Positions 27,648 to 35,818 of a DNA stretch of 64,000 bases are shown here, one piece after another. Under the pieces are notes generated by a model. That model searched no databases. It was not told the DNA's origin and saw nothing but the letters and a program-made list of their open reading frames with translations. Each line of letters opens with the position of its first letter. Position 1 is the first letter of the stretch. This DNA is from Psychrobacter celer (GTDB lineage: Bacteria; Pseudomonadota; Gammaproteobacteria; Pseudomonadales; Moraxellaceae), in NCBI RefSeq assembly GCF_016107555.1, contig NZ_JABASU010000004.1:62001-126000 (forward strand), read 5' to 3'. A program made the position numbers and the translations under genes.

Positions 27648-28143
27648 GAGAATCCTTGGGTAAGTATAAGATGCTGTACATTCAGCAAGCTTGATGCATA
27701 CCACTGATAACCGTTCACCACACTGCCTTTATGAGCTACCATCGAATCATATAACGATATCGATAGTTAGAAGCTAAGCGATTCAAGCCAAGCTTCTATC
27801 ATAAATGCATGTGTGCTGTCTGACGTATTTTGGTGGTAGTGCCGAGTGTCTTATCCTTGCTTGCTATCAGCGTATTATCAATGCTTTGTCCAAAGCAGAT
27901 AATCGAAAACAACAACCAATCCAAACCATAGTGATGATTCAGTAGATAAGATATGAGTCAAAAACAACGATAAAAACGTTATTTAAGTACACAAAATCAT
28001 CGGCAACAATTACTCATGGTCAATCCTAGACCCAAAATCGCAGGCGATGTTATCAATCTCATAATTCACAAAAGCCTAAGCTTTCGTGGCGACGTAGTAT
28101 AGCACAATAAAAAACTAACTGTAGCTATTTTTGCAATATCCTA
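27648..28143 (-). promoter_or_regulatory. Long leader region of the DEAD-box helicase
   Basis: This 496-base gap holds no credible ORF. On the minus strand, TGC-TATACT (an extended -10; TATACT at 28096-28101) lies close to its far end. If used, it gives a 5' untranslated leader of about 440 bases before the helicase ATG at 27647. Part of it includes the pair AAGCTTCT/AGAAGCTAAG near 27770-27800, which could form a stem. Long leaders are known for cold-shock RNA helicase genes; the link is inferred. Confidence 0.45.
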
Positions 28144-29253
28144 TTATTTGCCTATTTTTACCTCCGTGACATAGGTTGGCAGCTGCCACGCGCCGCCCGC
28201 CTCGATCATACGGCACAGTCCTGTAGTGCTTTCATGGCTTTTTTCAAATGCCCTGCCCGTCCATAGCCAATCAACCTGACTGATACAGTCGCCGATGCCA
28301 CGGCCTTTTTGTACCGAGCTTAGCTTGCCTTTGTCATAGCTGGTGGCACTGGTGGTCACCAAGGTCGGCTTATAAGGTTTTTTGTCATTAATGACCCAAA
28401 CGCCACTGCCTGCATTATAGGCACTCACCCAGCAATCATGCTGCGCGAGTAATTGAGAGTTGTTTAAGCGGCTGACCCGCCATGGCGACTTATCATCTAA
28501 GTTTGGGCAGTCACGATCAGCATCTCTTAAGGTCTCTTTCATCAGCGCGGCAAGCTGGGACGACCTCATGACGAATTTTCGTCGATCGCTGGGCACAGCT
28601 TTCGGGTTGGGAGCGACAAACCTTAGCTTTGGCGCAGGCTTGGGCGCCAAGACACTGCTATTGGGTTTGGCGGCGCCTTCAGCCTTAATAAAAGCGCTCG
28701 GTGTCCCTACTCGCCCCTGAAACTCATCGGCCTTGAGCATGACAGCGCTGGCCCCTTTATCCGACAACTGCCAGCGGGAGTTGCGCAAAACCAGCTCAAT
28801 CTTACTCGTTTTGGTCAATGCCTCTAATAGCGCATTGACTTGCGTGGCAGTCAGCTCAGCGTTGCCAGCGGCAGCAGAAAAAGGCCGAGTCTCGCCATAG
28901 TCTCTGCCATTGATCAGCAGTGATATACGGTGACGGCTGCCAAGCTGCATCAATGCCTTTGAGGAGCTTTCTTTAGCGCCGCCCAGCTTGACCTTGCCAT
29001 CGACATCTGCATTTGCCCCAGCGCGGCGTACTAGTAGCACCGAGACTGGAAACTCACTGTTGTTTTCTGCTTGATAGCCTGCCAGCCGGCAAGTGCGGGT
29101 GTTATCACAAGCCACCTGCCAGTCTTGACTGGTAAACTCGATACCGCCGCCTGCCGCCATGCTGGCTGTACTAACGGCAGCAGCACCGATAGCAGCGACC
29201 AAGGGTATAGGAATATGAATAAACTGAGAAAATGAGAGGGTATTTTTTATCAT
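28144..29253 (-). CDS. DUF1176-family periplasmic protein
   Basis: A secreted protein of about 369 residues in the DUF1176 family. The ORF is open up to 29484, but the best start is the ATG at 29253, which gives a signal peptide (MIKNTLSFSQFIHIPIPLVAAIGAAAVSTASMAAG). The 77 residues before it are Gln/Ser-rich and unlike the family. After cleavage the mature protein starts near GGIEFTSQDWQVACDNTRTCRLAGYQ, the characteristic family opening with a Cys pair. Further conserved pieces are SVLLVRRAG and, near the end, DWLWTGRAFEKS with TTGLCR. Function of the family is unknown. It is transcribed alone. Confidence 0.75.
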   Translation of the reverse strand: MIKNTLSFSQFIHIPIPLVAAIGAAAVSTASMAAGGGIEFTSQDWQVACDNTRTCRLAGYQAENNSEFPVSVLLVRRAGANADVDGKVKLGGAKESSSKALMQLGSRHRISLLINGRDYGETRPFSAAAGNAELTATQVNALLEALTKTSKIELVLRNSRWQLSDKGASAVMLKADEFQGRVGTPSAFIKAEGAAKPNSSVLAPKPAPKLRFVAPNPKAVPSDRRKFVMRSSQLAALMKETLRDADRDCPNLDDKSPWRVSRLNNSQLLAQHDCWVSAYNAGSGVWVINDKKPYKPTLVTTSATSYDKGKLSSVQKGRGIGDCISQVDWLWTGRAFEKSHESTTGLCRMIEAGGAWQLPTYVTEVKIGK

Positions 29254-29685
29254 AAATAAAAGTATCTTTGTTATTTTTTTTAAAGATTTTATTGTTTTAG
29301 GAATGAGATAATGTTTGGATATAGGCAACTCACTACCTATCATAAGACCAGTCACGCCAGCCACAGGGTTTGGTCTGCTGTCTTGCTCGCTGCTATGTAA
29401 CATACACATATGTAATATACGCCGCTGCTGAGATTGGCAGGAGTTGCTAAAGCCTCCTAGCTTGGTATCATCCTTCATAGTCACTATCCATTAATTAATA
29501 GACGATGTCTACGCATCTGTTATAAATGTGGCGACATGCTATCTTAACGTATTAATGTTTCTATCTGTTGTACAGATGTACCATTGTGTAATTAGATAAA
29601 TATACTACTATTACAATATAAACATATATGAATGTAGAATGACAAGCGATATCTAAAACAGCATATTAAGTATCAAAAAATCGAA

Positions 29686-29721
29686 AATAGGGCCGATAAG
29701 TCATCACTTATCAGCCCTATT
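29686..29721 (-). terminator. Terminator after yghU
   Basis: Arms AATAGGGC-GATAAGT and ACTTATC-GCCCTATT pair along 16 positions around a 4-base loop; on the minus strand the single odd position forms a U-G wobble. A short T tract follows. It lies about 70 bases past the yghU stop. Confidence 0.75.
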
Positions 29722-29791
29722 GTTCTAACTATAATCAATTTGGCATAAAATCGATATGCCGACATACCCTGTTTGACTGGTATAAATACGG

Positions 29792-30664
29792 TTATTGATT
29801 GATAGGTTTTAAGCTCAAGTCTACAGCGCGCTTGACCGCTGGACGCTCAGCGATATTTTGAGCCCAGCGTTTGACATGCTGATACTCATCGACTTGTAAG
29901 AATTCAGCCGCATCATAGAGCTTGCCAAGCACCAATTGTCCATACCATGCCCAAATAATCATATCAGCGATGTTGTAATCGCTGTCATCATTACCGCACA
30001 TATAGCTGTGGTCTTTTAAATGCTTATCTAGCACATCAAGCTGCCGTTTGGTCTCCATCGTATATCGGTTGATCGGATACTCTAAAGGCTCAGGTGCATA
30101 TGCGTAAAAATGCCCAAACCCGCCGCCTAAAAAAGGCGCACTGCCCATCTGCCACATGACCCAAGACAGACAATCGGCGCGCGCCTTGCCTAAAGGTAGC
30201 GGAATAAACTTGCCAAACTTTTCGGCCAGATACATCATGATAGCGCCCGACTCAAAGATAGCGATAGGCTCATCCGTCTCATCATGCGAGCGATCGACCA
30301 AGGCGGGAATCTTTGAGTTTGGGTTTATGTCTACAAACCCTGAGCCAAACTGATCGCCCTCAGAGATATCAATTTTATACGCATCATACTCAGCACCTTT
30401 GACGCCCAGCTCAGCCAGCTCTTCTAAGAGGATGTTGACCTTGACGCCGTTAGGGGTGTTGAGCGAATACAGCTGCAACGGCGCGGCGCCCACCGGCAGC
30501 ACTTGCTCGTGGCGCGCGCCAGCGGTCGGCCGATTGATACTGGCAAACTTTCCGCCATTGTCTTTGTCTTGCACCCATACTTTGGGCGGGACGTAGGCGG
30601 CGTTTGCTGTACTTGTGCTGTTGTTATCAGCATGCGTGCTATGGTGATTGTTTTGTTTCATCAT
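29792..30664 (-). CDS. yghU: Glutathione S-transferase family disulfide-bond oxidoreductase YghU
   Basis: A 290-residue cytosolic protein of the YghU branch of the GST superfamily, which shows glutathione-dependent disulfide reductase activity. After an Asn/Ser-rich tail, the YghU-specific FASINRPTAGARHEQVLPVG (about 40-58) leads into the thioredoxin-like domain with LYSLNTPNGVKVNILLEEL. The TPNG loop replaces the catalytic Ser or Cys of other GSTs, and NPNSKIPAL carries the cis-Pro. The all-helical C-terminal domain follows (SGAIMMYLAEKFG onward). The strong AAGGAG suits the second ATG (30661) slightly better than the first, a one-residue difference. It has its own terminator. Confidence 0.88.
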   Translation of the reverse strand: MMKQNNHHSTHADNNSTSTANAAYVPPKVWVQDKDNGGKFASINRPTAGARHEQVLPVGAAPLQLYSLNTPNGVKVNILLEELAELGVKGAEYDAYKIDISEGDQFGSGFVDINPNSKIPALVDRSHDETDEPIAIFESGAIMMYLAEKFGKFIPLPLGKARADCLSWVMWQMGSAPFLGGGFGHFYAYAPEPLEYPINRYTMETKRQLDVLDKHLKDHSYMCGNDDSDYNIADMIIWAWYGQLVLGKLYDAAEFLQVDEYQHVKRWAQNIAERPAVKRAVDLSLKPINQ

Positions 30665-31165
30665 ATCTCCTTACTATCGATCATTATTGATGCCTATTAT
30701 TTATTGGTACTGAGGTAATTTGTACTGAGGTATTAGTCCCTAGGTGGTTAATGGTTTGTTCAGTGCCTATTATCTATCCGTTGGATGTCGGCTGTTTTTA
30801 TTTAAGATGTATCAGTCATTACTATAACGACACTCTGCCTTGATATTAAAGCCCTCTCTTGTAAATAAGCGCTTTTTGACCATACCAGGTGACCATGCCA
30901 GCGCCTAGGTTCTAAGTTTGTGGTCAGATCTGGATGCAGTTGATGCAGTTTTTGATGGTGGTTTTTTCTGCGGTGATGTTTGTTTTTATCGCCTTCTTTT
31001 ATTGCTACTGTTTATCGTTGCTATTTATCGTTACTTTGATTCACTGTTATTATATGCCGCTGTTTCTTATACTACCCAGCTTGTGCCACTTATCGGCTGT
31101 GGCTGCTTCGCTCGCGAATAAACAGATCATTTGCTGATTAACACCCAATATCTAATGAGAGTCAC
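30665..31165. other. Gene-free gap between yghU and the MFS exporter
   Basis: This 500-base divergent region must hold the promoters of both neighbours. Short overlapping plus-strand frames near 30918-31137 encode only hydrophobic residues from T-rich DNA and have no ribosome binding site, so I do not call them genes. I see no RNA gene or repeat here. Confidence 0.4.
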
Positions 31166-32542
31166 ATGGTAACGCTAACCCCAATGCAAGATAAATACCT
31201 ACCCTACGTGTTAGCGGTGGCGCTGTTTATGCAGATATTAGACGCGACTATTTTAAATACCTCGCTGCCACAGATGGCACAAGCTCTCGGCGAGTCGCCG
31301 CTAAAAATGCAATGGGCGGTGATCAGTTATGCGCTGACGTTGGCGATTTTTATTCCTATCAGTGGCTTTTTGGCGGACAAATACGGTACGCGGCGTATAT
31401 TTTTGACTGCCATTGTTATTTTTTCTATTGGCTCGCTACTGTGCGCAGCCTCGCCCACGTTGGATTTTTTGATAGGCTCACGGGTGATACAAGGGATTGG
31501 CGGGGCGATGATGACGCCTGTTGCGCGCCTAATCTTGGTCAAGTCTTATCCGCGCAACAAGCTACTAACTGTCATGAACTTTGCCGTGATACCGGCCTTG
31601 GTCGCGCCGCTCGTGGGGCCGGTGCTGGGCGGTTATATCGTCCAGTATGCCAGTTGGCATTGGATATTTTTGATCAATATTCCGATGGGTGTTTTAGGGT
31701 TTGTTATGGGCAAAAAACTGGTGCCTGCGTTGTTTGAAGACACCCAGCGCCTTGATTGGCTAGGCTTTGGGCTGTTTGCCGCTGCGGCATGTGGGTTTAC
31801 TCTCGCCGTAGAGTTTGGCTCGCAGGTAGGCCGCGGCATGTATGGTCTGCTGCTAGCGGTGGCCGCCAGCGTATTGCTAGGCGCTTATGTGGCACATGCC
31901 AAACGCCGCCCCGCGCCTTTATTTCCACTGAGTCTATTTGATATTCGTACCTTTCGCATCGGTATCACGGGCAATTTATTTACCCGTTTGGGTATCAGCG
32001 CTGTGCCATTCTTACTGCCATTATTATTACAAGTGGTGTTTGAGTATTCGCCCTCGCAGGCAGGCTGGCTGCTTGCGCCTATCGCCATTGGTGCCATCGG
32101 TATCAAGCCTTGGGTCAGCAAAATCATCCAGCGCTTTAGCTATCGCAAAGTTTTGGTGTTAAATACCCTGCTCATCGGTATACTCATCATCTTATTGGCG
32201 CAGTTCAACGACCCTGATAATTGGTTATGGTTTATCCCGCTGCTTATCTTGATGGGCGCGTGTAACTCTATGCAGTTTAGCGCGATGAACACCATTACCA
32301 TTGGTGATTTGGAAGGCGTGCAGACCAGTAGCGGTAATAGCCTTATGGCAGTCAATCAGCAGCTAGCAATTGGCTTTGGTATTGCCTTTGGCGCGGCGGT
32401 GCTCAACCTATTACGTGAGCGCTTTGGACTAGACACGCTGGCGGCGTTTCAAACGACTTATTGGATACTGGGGATTTTGACCATTTTATCAGGGCTGTAT
32501 TTTTTACGACTCAAGCCTGAAGATGGTCGCGGTTTATATTAG
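31166..32542 (+). CDS. mdtD: MFS exporter, DHA2 family (MdtD-like)
   Basis: A 458-residue major facilitator with about 14 hydrophobic spans, in the DHA2 drug:H+ antiporter family. Helix 1 carries FMQILDATILNTSLPQMAQALGES, typical of DHA2; the loop 2-3 motif A appears as GFLADKYGTRRIF, and motif C is in VAPLVGPVLGGYIV. WHWIFLINIPMG and SSGNSLMAVNQQLAIGFG are further matches to E. coli MdtD. Such pumps export drugs or metabolites across the inner membrane. GAGAG precedes the ATG. No membrane-fusion partner or regulator is adjacent, so it probably works alone. Confidence 0.87.
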   Translation: MVTLTPMQDKYLPYVLAVALFMQILDATILNTSLPQMAQALGESPLKMQWAVISYALTLAIFIPISGFLADKYGTRRIFLTAIVIFSIGSLLCAASPTLDFLIGSRVIQGIGGAMMTPVARLILVKSYPRNKLLTVMNFAVIPALVAPLVGPVLGGYIVQYASWHWIFLINIPMGVLGFVMGKKLVPALFEDTQRLDWLGFGLFAAAACGFTLAVEFGSQVGRGMYGLLLAVAASVLLGAYVAHAKRRPAPLFPLSLFDIRTFRIGITGNLFTRLGISAVPFLLPLLLQVVFEYSPSQAGWLLAPIAIGAIGIKPWVSKIIQRFSYRKVLVLNTLLIGILIILLAQFNDPDNWLWFIPLLILMGACNSMQFSAMNTITIGDLEGVQTSSGNSLMAVNQQLAIGFGIAFGAAVLNLLRERFGLDTLAAFQTTYWILGILTILSGLYFLRLKPEDGRGLY

Positions 32543-32709
32543 AGATTATCTTAGGTACGTCTCACAGGCAACAAGCAATCGATAGTTGTCTTAGCGCTTT
32601 ATCATTATAAACACCTGTCTTATAGACATAAAAATACCAGCATGTCCTTTGATATATCTTAAAAGATCCTCAAAAAACAAGCTGGCAAGTGTCAGTCAAG
32701 AGTGGCTAA

Positions 32710-33192
32710 TTACGGTGCGTCGTCGTCATGCATTTGTGACTGAATATAACGCTCAACCCCGATACTTTGTATCAAGTCTTCTTGAGTCTCCAGCCAGTCG
32801 TCATATTCCTCATTACCATCTTTTAGCGTGACCAATAGCTGGCGTGATACATAATCGCGCTTTTCTTCACATAGGGTAATTGCCTCAGTGATAATAGCAA
32901 ATTTTTGCTTTTCTAAACGCAGGTTGCACTCAATCATCTCAGGCACGTCCTCTGCAAGGAACATCTTGCCATAATCTTGTAAGTTTGGCAGACCGCCTAA
33001 TAATAAGATACGCGCAATCAAATCATCCGACCACTTCATCTCAGCGATAGACTGTTTATAAAGATGCTCGTTTAATGCTTCAAGCCCCCAATGACGAGCG
33101 ATACGCGCATGCAAAAAATACTGATTGATGGCAATCAATGACTGTCCGAGTACTTTATTTAAGGCGCGAATGACCTCTTTATCCCCTTTCAT
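32710..33192 (-). CDS. Bacterioferritin, haem-type subunit lacking a ferroxidase centre
   Basis: A 160-residue bacterioferritin. Alignment by eye with E. coli Bfr keeps the haem ligand Met52 (SIAEMKWSDD), but ferroxidase ligands are largely lost: Glu18 is Ser, His54 is Trp, Glu127 is Asn and His130 is Tyr; Glu51 and Glu94 remain. It should thus bind haem at the dimer interface but not oxidise iron. Its neighbour 73 bases upstream shows the reverse pattern, so the two should co-assemble into a mixed 24-mer, as known for two-subunit bacterioferritins. GGGAGAG precedes the ATG. It is the last gene of the cluster. Confidence 0.9.
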   Translation of the reverse strand: MKGDKEVIRALNKVLGQSLIAINQYFLHARIARHWGLEALNEHLYKQSIAEMKWSDDLIARILLLGGLPNLQDYGKMFLAEDVPEMIECNLRLEKQKFAIITEAITLCEEKRDYVSRQLLVTLKDGNEEYDDWLETQEDLIQSIGVERYIQSQMHDDDAP

Positions 33193-33265
33193 ATTTTCTC
33201 TCCCTACTCTATTTAATCTATGATACGTGCTCTAAATATTGCAGCTTAATATAGCTGTGACGATA

Positions 33266-33754
33266 CTAGACAATATCAGGAGACACTTCTGCCATTTGGC
33301 TTTGTAGATAGTTTGGCAGACCGATCATATCGATAAGGCGCAGCTGCTGCTCTAACCAATGTGCATGATCTTCTTCAGTATCTTTGAGCTGCTCGACCAA
33401 CATCTCGCGGGTGACATAGTCGTGCTCTTCTTCACACAGCGCAATACCGTCTTTTAGGTGCTGCTGTACTTGATACTCTAAATCAAGGTCAAACTGTAGC
33501 ATCTCAGGGACGGTGCTACCGATGTTGATCCCATCAACGCTCATCTTTGGCGTGCCGCCAAGCATCAAAACACGGCGGATAATGGCCTGCGCGTGCAAGG
33601 TCTCATCTTCCATTTCATGATGGATGCGGTCATATAGCTTGCCGTAGTGCCATTCAGCATACATTTCTGAATGAATAAAATACTGATCACGCGCAGCAAG
33701 CTCGCCGCCCAATAAAAAATTTAAATAATCAATGACTTTCTGGCTACCTATCAT
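33266..33754 (-). CDS. bfr: Bacterioferritin, ferroxidase-type subunit
   Basis: A 162-residue bacterioferritin that stores iron in the cytoplasm. The ATG at 33754 ([18 protein letters not shown]) is chosen because AGGAG lies 8 bases upstream; the longer frame to 33793 adds unrelated residues. All diiron ferroxidase ligands are present: Glu18, Glu51 and His54 (EMEDETLH), Glu94 (LDLEYQV), and Glu127 and His130 (TEEDHAHW). The haem ligand Met52 is replaced by Thr. It is therefore the catalytic, haem-poor subunit, complementary to the downstream gene. A Fur-like sequence lies about 180 bases upstream. Confidence 0.92.
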   Translation of the reverse strand: MIGSQKVIDYLNFLLGGELAARDQYFIHSEMYAEWHYGKLYDRIHHEMEDETLHAQAIIRRVLMLGGTPKMSVDGINIGSTVPEMLQFDLDLEYQVQQHLKDGIALCEEEHDYVTREMLVEQLKDTEEDHAHWLEQQLRLIDMIGLPNYLQSQMAEVSPDIV

Positions 33755-34086
33755 CACCCATACTCCTATTGTTGTCTCGCAGGTTAAATTCACAATATCG
33801 CATATAATAAAAGCGTTATTGGTAAACTGCTTAGTAAAGATTAAAGTCCGTCAGACTTCTTACAATATCAGACAGATATAGTAGCATATAGAGGTGCTAG
33901 CGCTTGTAATGTTATGAACTAAGAATAAGATGCTAATTGAGAATCATAATTAACTAGCATGGCTGATGAGCGCGTCATCAACCAGTATGTGAGATAGAGG
34001 CAGTACGTGAGATAGAAATTGTGTGAAAGGATGGTGGTGCAAGAGGTATACGCAGGACAAAAAACGGGGTAGTTTCTGGTGCTACC
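33755..34086 (-). promoter_or_regulatory. bfd-bfr intergenic region with possible Fur box
   Basis: A 332-base gap without a gene. Positions 33933-33951 (CTAATTGAGAATCATAATT) match 12 of 19 Fur consensus positions, and on the minus strand read as ATGATTCTCAATT, a common Fur half-site form. It could serve a separate bfr promoter. Support is moderate. Confidence 0.4.
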
Positions 34087-34278
34087 CTACACTGCATAAG
34101 CCAGCGCATCAAGCTTGGCATGATGCTCGTCTAGAAAGTCATTGACCATAGGCTCACAGCAGCCGCAACAAGTCGCCACATCCAGCGTGTCTTTTAGGCC
34201 TTCGAGCGTATCAATACCCGAAGCGATCGCTGCTTTGATTTGCTTGTCTTTTACGTCATTACAGATACATACGTACAT
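34087..34278 (-). CDS. bfd: Bacterioferritin-associated ferredoxin Bfd
   Basis: A 63-residue [2Fe-2S] protein that docks on bacterioferritin and passes electrons to release stored iron. The cluster ligands are in MYVCICNDV (Cys4, Cys6) and ATCCGCCEP (a C-x-x-C within it, about residues 37-41). The fold of short helices (DKQIKAAIASG, LEGLKDTLDVA) fits the BFD-like domain. A strong AAAGGAG precedes the ATG. Its promoter carries a Fur-like box, so expression should rise when iron is scarce, as known for bfd in Pseudomonas and E. coli. The two ferritin genes lie downstream on the same strand. Confidence 0.93.
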   Translation of the reverse strand: MYVCICNDVKDKQIKAAIASGIDTLEGLKDTLDVATCCGCCEPMVNDFLDEHHAKLDALAYAV

Positions 34279-34305
34279 AGATTGGCTCCTTTACGTGATG
34301 GGTAT

Positions 34306-34334
34306 ATCATAACGATAACTATTATCATTTTCAA
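34306..34334 (-). promoter_or_regulatory. bfd promoter with overlapping Fur-like box
   Basis: The minus strand has TTGAAA (34329-34334), a 17-base spacer and TATGAT (34306-34311), a good sigma-70 promoter about 28 bases before the bfd ATG. A sequence at 34314-34332 (GATAACTATTATCATTTTC) matches 15 of 19 bases of the Fur consensus and fills the spacer, the ideal place for repression under high iron. Confidence 0.75.
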
Positions 34335-34563
34335 TAGTGTTTGCTGTATTTATCACCCTATCTTTGACTACACAGTAAATAAATGCAGACAGATATTTTG
34401 AAAAATAAATTCATGTAACGGAATATAAGTATCGATGTAACCGAATGGTATCAAAGGTAGTAAATTAACGACGAACTGTAATTTAGCTCAATTTTTAATC
34501 GATTTTATTGACGACTGCTGTTATATTGACCCCCTATTAACAACGCCCTATTGGAATTATGCT

Positions 34564-34881
34564 ATGTCTGATAATAACTTTATGATACGACCTATTGATT
34601 TGTTTAAAGTCTTATCTGATCCGACTCGTCTAAAAATATTTCAAATTCTTTTTAAAAAAGAAGCACGCTGTGTGGGCGAGTTGGTTGAGATATTGGATCA
34701 GCCGCAGCCAACCATTTCACGCCATCTAAATCACCTGAAAAAACTGGGCATTCTAAGCTGTGTGCGTGACGGGACTTGGATGTGGTACGAGGTCGCCGAT
34801 GACTTGCCAGAGTGGTGTCAAGAGATCTTAGAGATCACGCATGAGCAGACATCGTTGGATGCAGATATGAAGCTTGCCTAG
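34564..34881 (+). CDS. ArsR-family transcriptional regulator
   Basis: A 105-residue winged-helix repressor of the ArsR/SmtB family. The DNA-recognition helix is QPQPTISRHLNHLKKLGIL (about residues 46-64), very close to E. coli ArsR (DQSQPKISRHL). Classic ArsR binds arsenite through Cys32, Cys34 and Cys37 in ELCVCDLC; here the same place reads RCVGELV, keeping one Cys (Cys36) only. Two other Cys (66 and 85) could form a different sensor site. The gene faces away from bfd and converges on cysA, separated by a strong terminator. No arsenic gene is adjacent, so its target is unknown. Confidence 0.82.
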   Translation: MSDNNFMIRPIDLFKVLSDPTRLKIFQILFKKEARCVGELVEILDQPQPTISRHLNHLKKLGILSCVRDGTWMWYEVADDLPEWCQEILEITHEQTSLDADMKLA

Positions 34882-34900
34882 TAGATAAGATGGGCAGGAC

Positions 34901-34944
34901 GCCATAAAAAAAGACCTATAATTGTATAGGTCTTTTTTTATGGC
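34901..34944. terminator. Bidirectional terminator between the ArsR-type and cysA genes
   Basis: Perfect 20-base arms, GCCATAAAAAAAGACCTATA and its complement, flank the 4-base loop ATTG. A seven-base T run within each arm allows termination on both strands for these convergent genes. Confidence 0.9.
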
Positions 34945-35001
34945 GTTTTATAGCTTATGTACCAACTGGTGTGCAGATACTGGCGTGTTTGCCGTATCCG
35001 A

Positions 35002-35724
35002 TTAAGCCAAATCTAAAAAGTCACTGACAAAAGCATTGGCCGGCTGGTGTATCAGTGCCTCTGAGGTGCCTACCTGCTCTACTCGTCCTTGGTTCATCAC
35101 CACGATCTCATCTGACACCGCCCTTGCCTCTTCTTGATCGTGAGTGACCATGATGCTGGTGATACCCAGCTCATGGTGGATGTTTTTTAGCCACGTGCGC
35201 AGCTCTTTACGTACCTTGGCATCGAGTGCGCCAAATGGTTCATCAAGCAATAATAACTTGGGTTTGACTGCCAAAGCTCGTGCCAACGCAATCCGCTGAC
35301 GTTGTCCACCAGAGAGCTGATGCGGATAGGCGTTGGCGACTTGGGGCAACTGCACCAACTCTAATAGCTCATTTACACGCTTATTGATATCGGCTTTGCT
35401 AGGACGCTTGTTTTTTGGTAATAATGTCAAGCCAAAAGCAACGTTTTCGGCGATGTTTTTATGGCGAAACAATGCATAGTGCTGAAACATAAAGCCGATA
35501 TGGCGCTTTTGTACCGGGGTGTTGGTCACATCCAAGTCATCAAATAATATCTGCCCAGAATCTGCGTATTCAAGACCTGCGATGATACGCAGCAAGGTGG
35601 TCTTACCGCAGCCTGAGGGCCCAAGCAAAGTGGTTAGTTTGCCAGTTGGTACGGTGATATTGATATTGTCTAAGGCGGTAAAACTGCCAAATTTTTTATT
35701 AACGTTGCGAATCTCAATACTCAT
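35002..35724 (-). CDS. cysA: Sulfate/thiosulfate ABC importer ATPase CysA, short form
   Basis: A 240-residue ATPase energising sulfate import with CysT, CysW and Sbp. Walker [10 protein letters not shown] (about residues 34-42), Q-loop in FMFQHYALF, signature LSGGQRQR, Walker [13 protein letters not shown] and switch His VTHDQ are complete. Typical CysA is 350-365 residues: here the protein stops at FVSDFLDLA, just where the C-terminal regulatory/TOBE region would begin. Nothing resembling the missing part follows in the 60 bases before the terminator. The ATPase domain is intact, so transport should still work, perhaps with altered regulation. It is the last gene of the operon, 94 bases after cysW. 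Confidence 0.88.
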   Translation of the reverse strand: MSIEIRNVNKKFGSFTALDNINITVPTGKLTTLLGPSGCGKTTLLRIIAGLEYADSGQILFDDLDVTNTPVQKRHIGFMFQHYALFRHKNIAENVAFGLTLLPKNKRPSKADINKRVNELLELVQLPQVANAYPHQLSGGQRQRIALARALAVKPKLLLLDEPFGALDAKVRKELRTWLKNIHHELGITSIMVTHDQEEARAVSDEIVVMNQGRVEQVGTSEALIHQPANAFVSDFLDLA

Positions 35725-35818
35725 AATCGTGTCTCTTATTCACTTTTGCTTATCGTGGCAGCGTCTATGCTGGCGACAGCGTTGTGGTAATCAATCTTTC
35801 GTATAGGCCGTCAGTTGT

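Noticed and set aside
30918..31137. Small hydrophobic plus-strand ORFs before the MFS gene
   Set aside because: Two overlapping frames both look membrane-like because the DNA is T-rich; neither has a ribosome binding site.
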